A stretch of DNA of 64,000 bases from Streptomyces seoulensis (GTDB taxonomy: Bacteria; Actinomycetota; Actinomycetes; Streptomycetales; Streptomycetaceae): the NCBI RefSeq assembly GCF_004328625.1, contig NZ_CP032229.1, positions 3,844,001-3,908,000 on the forward strand. Direction: 5' to 3'. The notes under the pieces were generated by a model. It was given only the letters and a program-made list of their open reading frames with translations. It was not told the DNA's origin and did not search any database. This document shows positions 43,401-51,924 of the stretch, piece after piece (the first letter of the stretch is position 1; every line of letters begins with the position of its first letter). The translations under genes were made by a program, and so were the position numbers.

Positions 43401-46400
43401 GTCGTACATGACGGTCTCGCTGTGGTTCAAGACGACCACCGCGGGAGGTGTCCTCTTCTACTACGGCGACAAGCCGCTGAGCGACTCCGACCCGGTCGCC
43501 AACACCAAGAAGAACACGCCCGCCGTGTACGTCGGCACCGACGGCAAGCTGCGCGGCTGCCTGGCCATGTCGCCGGGATGCATGTCGACGATCACGTCGG
43601 GCGCCTCGGTCACCGACGGCCAGTGGCACAACGCCGTGCTCACCGGCATGGCCACCAGCCAGACCCTGTACCTGGACGGTGTCTCGCAGGGCTCGCTGAG
43701 CGGCACCATCAACGACTGGGAGCAGCCCTACCTCTCCCTCGGCGCCGGTGTGAACACCGACGGCTGGCCCTCGATGAACCCGAACGACAAGCTCGGGCAC
43801 TACACGGGCCAGATGGCCGAGGCCGCCGTCTACTCCGAGCCGCTCGACCCCTCGGTGATCACCGCGCAGTACCAGGCCGCCAAGCGGTCCGCCGGTCTGC
43901 TGAACAAGATCACCACGCCCGGCGGGAAGACCCAGGCGTCGGTCGTCTACGGCACCACCGACGACCTGGTCAAGCAGACCACGGACTCCGAGGGCGGCAC
44001 CTGGAAGCTCAACCCGCCTGTCGTCACCGGCTCCTCGCAGGTCTACCGCTCGGCGGTGATGGGCTCGGTCCCGGCCGGTTACTGGCGACTCTCCGACACC
44101 CTCGGCGCGCAGCAGGCGGCCAACGAGGTGCACACCGGGTTCGGCACGTACAACACCGTCACGCAGGGCGTGGCCGGTCCGTTCGGCGCCGGTGACGTGA
44201 CCGCGGCGTCCTTCGACGGCACGTCGTCGTACGCCGAGATCCCGTACGCCCCCTGGCACCGCTCGGGCGACCGCGCCGTGGAGCTGTGGTTCAAGACCAG
44301 TGCTCCCGGTGTGATCCTCTCCGACCAGGCCCAGGCGCCCGCCGGCACCCCGTCCGGGTCCTGGAGCCCGCTGCTGTACGTGGGCACCGACGGCAAGCTG
44401 CACGGCCACTGGTGGAGCGCCACCGGCTCGGGCGCCTTCGGCTCCACGGCCGCCGTCAACGACGACACCTGGCACCACGCGGTGCTGTCGGCCTCCGGCA
44501 CCACCCAGACGATGTACCTGGACGGAGCCAAGCAGGCCGACTTCACCGGCGCGGTGGGCGACCAGAGCAACACGCGGTCGTTCGTCGGCGCGGGCTTCGC
44601 CAAGTCCTGGGAAGCCTCTCCCGGCGACCTGAGCTTCTTCACCGGCTCCATCGCCGAGGTCGCCACCTACGGCCGCCCGCTGACGGAGGACCAGGTCGAG
44701 CAGCACTGGTCGGCGTACAAGGCGTCGTCCGGGGTCGCCCCGGTGCGCACGGTCACGCTGACCGACCCGACCGACAAGACACTGAAGTACGTCTACGACG
44801 CGGAGATGGGCAACCGTCTGCTGGCCGCGATCGACACCGAAGGCAACCGGACGACCTACGGCTACGACACGGGCGGCTTCCTGCACACCGTGACCGACGC
44901 CAACGGCAACCGGAGCACCACGGGCTACGACGTGCGCGGCAACACGGTCTCGCAGACCAGTTGCCAGGACACGACGGCGGACAAGTGCGCCACCGAGTAC
45001 TACACGTACTACCCGGACGCCACGACCGCCTTCCCGGCGATGGACCCGCGCAACGACCTGCTGCTCACCGAGCGGGACGGCCGTTCCTCGGGCCCCACCG
45101 ACAACACCTACCTCACCAGCTACTCCTACGACACCGGCGGCAACCTGCTGTCGGTCACCAGCCCCCCGGTCCCCGGTAGTCCGGGCGGCCGTACCGCCAG
45201 CACCACGTACACCACGGCGTCCACCCCGGCCGCCGAGGGCGGCGGCGCCCTGGCACCGGCCGGCCTGACGGACACCGTCACCACGCCGGGTGGCAGGACG
45301 ACGAAGTACACCTACTTCTCCACCGGCGACCTGGCCTCGGTCACCGACGCCAACGGCGCGAAGCTCACGTACACCTACGACAGGCTGGGCCGGCAGATCT
45401 CCCGCACGGAGACCTCGGACGCCCAGCCCTCCGGCCTCACCACGTCCCAGACGTACGACAAGAACGACCAGGTCCTCACCGAGACCGGCCCCGCGGTCAC
45501 CAACCGCGTCACGGGTGCGGTGCACCAGGCGAAGACGACCACGGGCTTCGACGACGACGGCAACGTCACCTCGCAGACCGTCGCCGACGTCCGGGGCGGT
45601 GACGCCTCGCGTTCGACGTCGCTGACGTACGACGCCTACAACCGTCTCGCCTCGCGAACGGACCCCGGCGGCGGCACCACCTCGTTCGAGTACGACGTCT
45701 ACGGCAACAAGGTGAAGGAGACCGACCCGCTGGGGACGGTCAACACCTACACCTTCGACGCCGAGGGACGCGCCCTCACCACCAGCCTGCTCGGCTATAC
45801 CGGCGACCCGAACAACCCGTCGGCGCCGACCACGCTGGTCCAGGAGTCCCGCGCGTACGACCCGGCGGGCAGGCTCGCGTCGGTCACCGACGCGATGGGC
45901 TGGGTGACGGCGTACACCTACACCGACGACGGCCTCTCCGCCTCGGTCACCCGCAAGGACCCGGCGAACGGCAAGCAGTTCGTCGAGGAGGCCAACACCT
46001 ACGACCCGGCCGGAAACCTGATCAAGCAGGTGACCAACGACGGCCGGACCACGTCCACCTTCGCGGTGGACGCGGCCGACCGCGTCGCCTCGTCCGTGCT
46101 CGACCCGACGGGCGTCAACCGCAGCACCAAGGTCTCCTACGACCCGGACGACAACGTCGTGACGGAGACCGAGACCGACCCGGCCACCGGTGACGTCGAC
46201 CGGACGGACACCCGCTACGACGCGCTGGGCAATGTCACCGGCTACACGGAGCACGACGGCACCACCGCTCCCGTGGCCCGCTGGAAGCTGTCGGAGCCCA
46301 GTGGCCTCACCGCCCAGGACTCCTCCGGCGGCAACAACAAGGTGGCACTGGGCAGTTCGGTCACCCGCTCCACCGAGAAGGGCGGTTCCGCCGTCCTCAA

Positions 46401-49400
46401 CGGCACCACCACGGCCTACGGGCAGGCGAACGGTCCGGCGGTCAACACCAGCGGTGACTTCACCGTCTCCGCCTGGGTCAAGCTCGGCAGCACCGCCGCC
46501 AACAGCACCTTCCTCGCCCAGGACGGCAAGCTCAACAGCGGTTTCCAGCTCTACTACTCCACGGTCTACGGCTGGACCTTCAACCGCCACTCCACGGACG
46601 CCGCCGGCGCCGCGACCGTCCGGACCAGCTCCGGCACCGCCGCGGTCAAGACCGGCACCTGGACCCACCTCACCGGTGTGTACGACCAGGCGTCCGCCTC
46701 GCTGAAGCTGTACGTCAACGGCGCCCAGTCGGGCACCACGACGTCCTTCACCTCACCCTGGGAGGCCACCGGCCCGCTCCAGATCGGCCGCCGCCTGTTC
46801 AACGGCACCTACGCCGAGAACGCGCAGGGCTCCATCGCCGACGCACAGGTCTACGGCGACGCGCTGAGCGCGTCCCAGGTGTCCGCCCTGGCGGGCGGCA
46901 CGCTTCCGGCGGCCGGAAGTTCGGTGCACACCAACACCTGGAAGCTGGACCAGCGGGGTCTGCCGCTGTCCTCGACCGACGAGCTCGGCAACACCACGGA
47001 CTACGCCTACGACGAGGCCGCTCAGCAGACCATGGTCACCGAGCCGGTCGTCAACGCCGAGAAGGACGGGGGCGCACCCAGTGCCCTGCGGCCGATCTCG
47101 ATGACGGGCTACAACACCTTCGGCGAGGCCACCGAGACGTCCGACCCGCTGGGCAACGTCACGACCACGGCCTACGACGCCGAGGGCCAGGAGACCTCGA
47201 CCAAGCTGCCGGACTACACCGCGCCGGGCGCCTCCACGCCGATCACGGCCACGTCCTGGAACGAGTACAACAAGCTCGGCCAGGTCACGGCGGAGGTCGA
47301 CCCGCTGGGCAACCGTACGTCCTACACGTACACCCAGCTCGGCGACGTGGCCTCGGTCACCGAGCCGGGCGGCGGCAGGTCGACGATGGTCTACGACGCC
47401 AACGGTGACCTGTTGTCGTCGAACAGCCCGGGCGGTGCGCGCCAGGAGTCCACGTGGGACTACCTCGGCAATGAGCTGACCAGCACGGACATCGTCCGCC
47501 AGCCCACGCAGCGGGCGTACACGGCGATCAACGAGTACAACGCGCCGGGCGGTGACCTCTCCCGCCGGGTGAGCCCGACCGGTGTCTCGGCGTCGTACAA
47601 GTACAACGCCCTCGGCGAGACCACCGAGGTGACCGACGGGGCGGGCAACGTCTCGAAGTTCACCTACACCATGGACGGTGACGTCCTCACCGCGACGGAC
47701 CCGGACAACACCAGCACCAAGAACACCTACGACGGCTTCGGCCAACTGACCGGCACCAGCGAACTGGACGCGGGCGGCGCGGTGCTGCGCACCAGCGGCT
47801 CCACCTACGACCGCGCCGGAAACCCGTTGTCGGTGACCGACTACCGGGGCCACACCACCACCTTCACCGTCGACCCGACGGGTCTGGTGACCGAGGCGGT
47901 GGAGCCGGTCTCCGCGACCGAGTCCATCACCACGTCCTTCGGCTACGACGTCGCGGGCAACCGCACCCGCTTCACCGACGGCCGGGGCAACCCGTTCATC
48001 ACCACCTTCAACAAGTGGGGGCTGCCCGAGTCCGTCATCGAGCCGTCCACCCCGGACCAGCCCGCCGCGGCCGACCGCACCTACACCACGGTGTACGACG
48101 CGGGTGGCCGGGTGGCCGAGCAGCGGTCACCGGGCGGCGTGACCATCGCCAACGAGTACGACACGAAGAGCCGGCTGGTGAAGCAGACCGGTTCGGGTGC
48201 GGAGGCCGCGACGGCCGACCACACCTACGCGTACGACGCCGACGACCGCGTCACGGCCGTCGCCGGCGCCGGAGAGGACGACGACCACTTCACCTACGAC
48301 GACCGGGGAGCGCTGCTCACGGCCTCCGGCCCGTCGGGCAGCTCGTCGTTCGCCTACAACGGCGACGGCGCGATGACGTCCCGCACGGACGCCTCGGGCA
48401 CATCGTCCTACGGGTACGACACGGCGGGCCGGCTGAAGACGGTCGACGACGCGGTCACCGGCTCCAGGGCGACCTACACCTACAACGTCGACAACGCCGT
48501 CACGCAGATCGACTACGGCACCGGCAAGTCCAAGCGCGCGTTCAGCTACGACGCGCTGCAGCGCATCACCGGTGACAAGCTGACCTCGCCCAGCGGCAAG
48601 GTCCTGTCCTCCATCACCTACGGGTGGGACGACAACGACAACATCACGTCGAAGACGACCACCGGTGTCGCGGGCGCGTCCACCAACACGTTCGCGTACG
48701 ACTGGTCGGACCGGCTGACGTCCTGGAACAACGGCACCACCACGGAGGTCTACGGCTACGACGCCTCGGGCAACCGCACGAGGGTCGGCGGCGACACGTA
48801 CACCTACGACGCCCGCAACCGGCTCACCTCGGACGGCCACAGCACCTACGCGTACACCAAGCGCGGCACGCTGAGCTCGATCACGGACGAGTCCGGGACC
48901 CGGACCGATATGAAGGCGGACGCCTTCAACCGCGTCATCAACGAGGGCGACCGCACGTACACGTACGACGGTCTGGACCGCGTCCTGAAGGCCAGGGACG
49001 TGGGCGGCGCGGACGTCTTCTCCTTCCAGTACAGCGGTGACGGCAACGACGTCGCCTCCGACGGCTCGGCGACGTACAGCCGCAGTGCCGACGGTTCGCT
49101 GCTGGGCATCAAGTCGGGCACGTCGTCGGTGCTGGCGCTGACCGACATCCACGACGACCTGGTCGCGCAGTACACCGACTCCGGTGAGACGCTGAGCGGT
49201 TCGGCCAGTTACACGCCGTTCGGCAAGGTCTCCGCCTCGGCGGGGATGCTGGGCAACCTCGGTTACCAGTCCGGCTGGACCGACCCCGAGACCGCCCAGG
49301 TCAACATGGCCGCGCGCTGGTACTCGCCGCAGACCGGCCAGTTCAACAGCCGGGACACCGTCAGCAACGATCCGCTGCCGGACTCGGTGAACGCCAACGC

Positions 49401-51195
49401 GTACGCGTACGCCAACCAGAACCCGATGACGGGCGTCGACCCGACCGGGCACTGGTTCGGCTTCGTGAAGAAGGCGTTCCACAAGGTCGCCAAGAAGGTC
49501 AAGAGCAAGGCCAAGTCGGCCTGGAAGAAGACCAAGCACGCGGTCAAGACCGTCGCCAAGAAGGTCCGCAAGGCGGCCAAGCACATCAAGAAGGCCGTCA
49601 AGAAGGTCGTCCACAAGGTCCGCCGGGCGGCGCGCAAGGTCGTGCACTACGTCCACGACAGCGTCAAAAAGGTCAAGAGATACGTCAAACGCACCTATAA
49701 GAGCGTCAAACGCTATGCCCACAAGGTCGTCCAACACGTCAAACAGCGGGCCCGGCAGGTAGCCAAGGCGGTCAAGCACGTAGCCGCCAAGGCTGCCGAC
49801 CTGGGCAAGAGAGCCATCAAGAAGGTCGGCCGGGGCGTCAAGGCAGCCGCCAAGGCGACGGGCAACTTCGTCAAGCAGCACGCCGCGACGATCGTGTCGG
49901 TCGCGGTGGGCGTGGCGGTCTTCACCGGCTGCACCGCTGCGACCTGGGGCGTCGGCGCGGTCGGCTGCGCGGCCCTCGCGGGCGCGGCGGCCAACGGCGT
50001 CGGCTACATGATGAGCGACGGCCCCAAGTCCGTCGGCGGTTTCCTCGGGTCGGTGGCCATCGGCGCCGCGACCGGTGCCCTCGGTGGTGCGGCCGGTGGT
50101 GCCGCCTCCGGCGCGGTGGGCCGACTGCTCGCCGGCGCCGGCGGCAAGGTTCTCAACGGCGCGGCCATGGGCGCGGCGGGCGGAGCCGCGGAAGGCGCGG
50201 TCGGCTACGGCGTCTCCTGCGCGTCCAGCGAGGAGGGCTGCAGCGCGAGCGGCGCGGCCAAGGCGTCGGCGGTCGGCGCGGTGACGGGCGGCATCTTCGG
50301 CGCCGCGGCGAGCAAGTTCGGCCGCAAGGGCTGCACGCCGCACAGCTTCACCGGCAGCACGGGCGTCCTCATGGCGAACGCCATGGTGAAGCCCATCTCC
50401 CAGGTCAAGCCCGGCGACTACGTCCTGACGGCCGAGCCCGGCAAGACGAAGAAGGAGAAGCACAAGGTCAAGTCGGTGATCGTCACCAAGACCGACCGTG
50501 ACTACGTCGACGTCGCCGTCGCCACGAAGTCCGGTGTGAAGACGATCCACACAACGAAGCACCATCAGTTCTACGAGGTGACTCGAAACAGGTGGACCCA
50601 GGCCGGCGAACTCCAGGCGGGCTACGAGCTTCAGGACGGCGACGGCAGCCACTCCAAGATCACCAGGGTGGCGTCGTACACGTCCCAGGGTGTCACCTAC
50701 GATCTGAGCATCGAGGGCCTGCACACGTACCAGGTGGCGGCCGGTGAAATTCAGGTCCTCGTGCACAACGACAGTGCAGCGGCTTGTCCGACCGGAGGTG
50801 CACGATTCGAGGTTGACTCCGAAGGGACAGTGACCGACAGCCAAGGCCCTGCCATGCCGACGAGGAAGTACAACAGGAAGCGTGACTACGGCGGGGCTCA
50901 GACTCGCGGTCCCGCCGGGCGAGCCGCCAGGAAGGCCGGTGCAGGCACACGTTGCCTGGATTGCGGAGAGGTGCAGGTGGAGGGAACTTCGACCCAGCCC
51001 GTACCTGAGCACGACCCGCCACTCGGCGAACACTACTATTTCCATGACGGGTGGAAGATGACGGACGCTGAGCGGCGTGAATACGCGAAAGCGGGTATCA
51101 ATGGCACGCGATGCCGGGCCTGCCAGAGCAGTCAAGGGGGCAGGCTGTCGGGTGCGCTGACGAAGCTTGCGAACGCGTTCGGAATGAGGAAATGA
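40480..51195 (+). CDS. Giant secreted RHS/YD-repeat polymorphic toxin with HINT and nuclease-like tip
   Basis: 3571 residues. Signal peptide about 1-45; DNRLRE domain about 370-550; RHS start module about 685-740 (VEVVGPSLEIDRSYN); LamG-like domains about 905-1130, 1193-1410 and 1930-2134; YD repeats throughout; RHS core about 2929-2991 ending GVDPTGHW; a Lys-rich helical stretch about 2994-3130; a Gly/Ala hydrophobic stretch about 3134-3280; a HINT domain from Cys3285 to VHN3430; and a 141-residue C-terminal tip. The tip has CLDC (3492-3495), EHDPP with His3511, His3518 and CRAC (3545-3548), like a zinc-bound HNH/Endo VII nuclease. The RHS shell should hold the toxin, HINT should cut it free, and the next gene gives immunity. 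Confidence 0.92.
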   Translation: MRVRWVRSPRLFPPGGSGRRRARATALSVLVSLSFMLTTETAAATGATLPALSMPELSFAGLAKWVHSSSLDTPDQQGGTARGKSHHASSAATSTNHTAGHEPGRGKGELGAYQRHVTQPEKTTTKALASGKSFNLRTSKRNAKKSTATSDYFVNADGSTTVRHYDVRANFKSADGTWKPIDTSLKKSDDGRFEQTANSVDVDFAPDAADDRLASLGLGNGRSVAYSLLGARETEASKDENGTLLYADALPGTDVQLAPIADGFKENLVLRSKDADNSWLFALDAKGLTPRIGKNGDVEFTGADGKVAATVPHAYMEDSRIDRRSGDGARSREVTYELTTVDGEPVLRMTADRAWLDDPERVYPVTVDPTTVVNASQATYVQNDYNSNRSAENQIKVGSYDAGTTKANSFLQFSSLGSTIAGRQVSAATLNVWALWSATCTPEAFSVYPVTQSWSPSTTTTYPGPAYGSALGSTTPAPGASCTNSTGSTGVGVKMPVSLSTSWFTQVAAGGVNYGLALAAPTGDGLHWKKFHSDDSATSGWRPSLDLTYGTNVEPQVNASYPPENFQANTLQPELLVYASDADKSPNAALSYSFEVYDADSGSTTPVVTSGALTKGSWKIPAGKLKWSKNYAWYAGVSDGLDETTYSSRFTTAVPQPPVTSGLAQNTDGHDFDPSDANFTTDDSDADVEVVGPSLEIDRSYNSIDPRVDGAFGAGWSTVADMKAAEVKNPSGAVTSVIITYPGGEQVAFGRNTDGSFQPPLGRYARLQPVTDGYSLTDKDFTEYAFTQTTAKAGTKAISSIKDYAGRTETFSYNASKQLTKITNDKSQRSLGLTWITPSGATTAHVASVATDAAVKDDSSTVQTWNYGYNGDQLTTVCPPATPTKCTTYGYATGNHYRTTVLDADPYAYWRLGEALGATVATDTVDNNQGRYNGLYHNVTLGGASVLAGSTQKTAGFNGTTSYVEMPSAPGATPSYMTVSLWFKTTTAGGVLFYYGDKPLSDSDPVANTKKNTPAVYVGTDGKLRGCLAMSPGCMSTITSGASVTDGQWHNAVLTGMATSQTLYLDGVSQGSLSGTINDWEQPYLSLGAGVNTDGWPSMNPNDKLGHYTGQMAEAAVYSEPLDPSVITAQYQAAKRSAGLLNKITTPGGKTQASVVYGTTDDLVKQTTDSEGGTWKLNPPVVTGSSQVYRSAVMGSVPAGYWRLSDTLGAQQAANEVHTGFGTYNTVTQGVAGPFGAGDVTAASFDGTSSYAEIPYAPWHRSGDRAVELWFKTSAPGVILSDQAQAPAGTPSGSWSPLLYVGTDGKLHGHWWSATGSGAFGSTAAVNDDTWHHAVLSASGTTQTMYLDGAKQADFTGAVGDQSNTRSFVGAGFAKSWEASPGDLSFFTGSIAEVATYGRPLTEDQVEQHWSAYKASSGVAPVRTVTLTDPTDKTLKYVYDAEMGNRLLAAIDTEGNRTTYGYDTGGFLHTVTDANGNRSTTGYDVRGNTVSQTSCQDTTADKCATEYYTYYPDATTAFPAMDPRNDLLLTERDGRSSGPTDNTYLTSYSYDTGGNLLSVTSPPVPGSPGGRTASTTYTTASTPAAEGGGALAPAGLTDTVTTPGGRTTKYTYFSTGDLASVTDANGAKLTYTYDRLGRQISRTETSDAQPSGLTTSQTYDKNDQVLTETGPAVTNRVTGAVHQAKTTTGFDDDGNVTSQTVADVRGGDASRSTSLTYDAYNRLASRTDPGGGTTSFEYDVYGNKVKETDPLGTVNTYTFDAEGRALTTSLLGYTGDPNNPSAPTTLVQESRAYDPAGRLASVTDAMGWVTAYTYTDDGLSASVTRKDPANGKQFVEEANTYDPAGNLIKQVTNDGRTTSTFAVDAADRVASSVLDPTGVNRSTKVSYDPDDNVVTETETDPATGDVDRTDTRYDALGNVTGYTEHDGTTAPVARWKLSEPSGLTAQDSSGGNNKVALGSSVTRSTEKGGSAVLNGTTTAYGQANGPAVNTSGDFTVSAWVKLGSTAANSTFLAQDGKLNSGFQLYYSTVYGWTFNRHSTDAAGAATVRTSSGTAAVKTGTWTHLTGVYDQASASLKLYVNGAQSGTTTSFTSPWEATGPLQIGRRLFNGTYAENAQGSIADAQVYGDALSASQVSALAGGTLPAAGSSVHTNTWKLDQRGLPLSSTDELGNTTDYAYDEAAQQTMVTEPVVNAEKDGGAPSALRPISMTGYNTFGEATETSDPLGNVTTTAYDAEGQETSTKLPDYTAPGASTPITATSWNEYNKLGQVTAEVDPLGNRTSYTYTQLGDVASVTEPGGGRSTMVYDANGDLLSSNSPGGARQESTWDYLGNELTSTDIVRQPTQRAYTAINEYNAPGGDLSRRVSPTGVSASYKYNALGETTEVTDGAGNVSKFTYTMDGDVLTATDPDNTSTKNTYDGFGQLTGTSELDAGGAVLRTSGSTYDRAGNPLSVTDYRGHTTTFTVDPTGLVTEAVEPVSATESITTSFGYDVAGNRTRFTDGRGNPFITTFNKWGLPESVIEPSTPDQPAAADRTYTTVYDAGGRVAEQRSPGGVTIANEYDTKSRLVKQTGSGAEAATADHTYAYDADDRVTAVAGAGEDDDHFTYDDRGALLTASGPSGSSSFAYNGDGAMTSRTDASGTSSYGYDTAGRLKTVDDAVTGSRATYTYNVDNAVTQIDYGTGKSKRAFSYDALQRITGDKLTSPSGKVLSSITYGWDDNDNITSKTTTGVAGASTNTFAYDWSDRLTSWNNGTTTEVYGYDASGNRTRVGGDTYTYDARNRLTSDGHSTYAYTKRGTLSSITDESGTRTDMKADAFNRVINEGDRTYTYDGLDRVLKARDVGGADVFSFQYSGDGNDVASDGSATYSRSADGSLLGIKSGTSSVLALTDIHDDLVAQYTDSGETLSGSASYTPFGKVSASAGMLGNLGYQSGWTDPETAQVNMAARWYSPQTGQFNSRDTVSNDPLPDSVNANAYAYANQNPMTGVDPTGHWFGFVKKAFHKVAKKVKSKAKSAWKKTKHAVKTVAKKVRKAAKHIKKAVKKVVHKVRRAARKVVHYVHDSVKKVKRYVKRTYKSVKRYAHKVVQHVKQRARQVAKAVKHVAAKAADLGKRAIKKVGRGVKAAAKATGNFVKQHAATIVSVAVGVAVFTGCTAATWGVGAVGCAALAGAAANGVGYMMSDGPKSVGGFLGSVAIGAATGALGGAAGGAASGAVGRLLAGAGGKVLNGAAMGAAGGAAEGAVGYGVSCASSEEGCSASGAAKASAVGAVTGGIFGAAASKFGRKGCTPHSFTGSTGVLMANAMVKPISQVKPGDYVLTAEPGKTKKEKHKVKSVIVTKTDRDYVDVAVATKSGVKTIHTTKHHQFYEVTRNRWTQAGELQAGYELQDGDGSHSKITRVASYTSQGVTYDLSIEGLHTYQVAAGEIQVLVHNDSAAACPTGGARFEVDSEGTVTDSQGPAMPTRKYNRKRDYGGAQTRGPAGRAARKAGAGTRCLDCGEVQVEGTSTQPVPEHDPPLGEHYYFHDGWKMTDAERREYAKAGINGTRCRACQSSQGGRLSGALTKLANAFGMRK

Positions 51196-51782
51196 CCATG
51201 GAGTCATTGATTGGCAGCCGTCAGGGTGTGCTCGACCGGCATCTGCGCAGATTCTGGCCAGGAACTCAGCATGTGGACGGCCGGTGGAATGCCGGTCCCA
51301 TCGATGAGGTGCTGCCGGATTTTCGGGTACGGTGCATTGAGCCGACGGATCCGTCCGAGCCCTGGGTCTACGTATCGATGGGTGCGTCGATCGTCGGAGA
51401 AGGCGCCCACGAGTTCGCTCTGCTCTCTCCGTACGCGTTTCAGCGGCACCTGGAAACGGTGACCATGGTTGCGCACTGGCAGGCAGTCGGGCGGAATGCG
51501 GATGTGGGCTCCGTGCTCGCCCTCGGATGGCCCTGGATGGAGGGAAGCGAGGCGGACCACCTGGTTGTCGCTCCCCTCCACGCTTACCCGTCGGGATACG
51601 ACAGTTTCCTCGATGGGAATCAGGAGGTGGACATCCTGTGGCTGATCCCGATCTACGCCAATGAGGCCGCTTACGTGCGTAGGCGAGGTTTCGAGGCTCT
51701 TGAAGATAGATTTGAGAGAGCCGACGTCAACCTGTTGGATCCGCGTCGTGGCTCGGTTCTGGGTACCGCAGTTGTTTCCTGA
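51192..51782 (+). CDS. SUFU-domain immunity protein
   Basis: 196 residues; its ATG overlaps the toxin stop (ATGA). The sequence fits the Suppressor-of-fused family: DVLPDFRVRCIEP-type start, PWVYVSMGAS, HEFALLSPYAFQRHLETVTMVA, and late QEVDILWLIPIYANEAAYV with ADVNLLDPRR. SUFU proteins are known immunity proteins of bacterial polymorphic toxins. GC content is visibly lower than in neighbouring core genes, as is usual for toxin-immunity tips swapped by recombination. It should bind and block the CxxC/H nuclease tip in the cytoplasm. Confidence 0.85.
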   Translation: MTMESLIGSRQGVLDRHLRRFWPGTQHVDGRWNAGPIDEVLPDFRVRCIEPTDPSEPWVYVSMGASIVGEGAHEFALLSPYAFQRHLETVTMVAHWQAVGRNADVGSVLALGWPWMEGSEADHLVVAPLHAYPSGYDSFLDGNQEVDILWLIPIYANEAAYVRRRGFEALEDRFERADVNLLDPRRGSVLGTAVVS

Positions 51783-51817
51783 GGCCCATTAAGCGAAGAG
51801 CCGTCTGAGTGCAGTCA

Positions 51818-51853
51818 CAGAAGCCCCGCCGAAATACTTCGGCGGGGCTTCTG
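51818..51853. terminator. Terminator after the immunity gene
   Basis: Perfect 16-bp stem CAGAAGCCCCGCCGAA/TTCGGCGGGGCTTCTG with a 4-base loop. It closes the toxin-immunity operon and also lies beyond the convergent Tat-protein gene. Confidence 0.92.
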
Positions 51854-51924
51854 TCGAATATGCCTTCCTGGCCGGTGAACGGTGTGTCGCGTGGTGGCCG
51901 GAGGAAGTTCACGAGACCCGGCGT

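Noticed and set aside
40462..46668. Very long open frame (over 2000 codons) antisense to the RHS toxin gene
   Set aside because: Low-complexity Arg/Val/Gly translation typical of antisense frames in GC-rich genes; the + strand has clear domains.
48127..51207. Long antisense frame of about 1000 codons over the toxin 3' half
   Set aside because: Same composition artefact; no domain or ribosome site.
40480..51782. Reading the RHS locus as a prophage tail or ABC toxin complex
   Set aside because: No tail, holin, TcA or TcB genes nearby; signal peptide, HINT and coupled immunity gene fit a contact or secreted polymorphic toxin.
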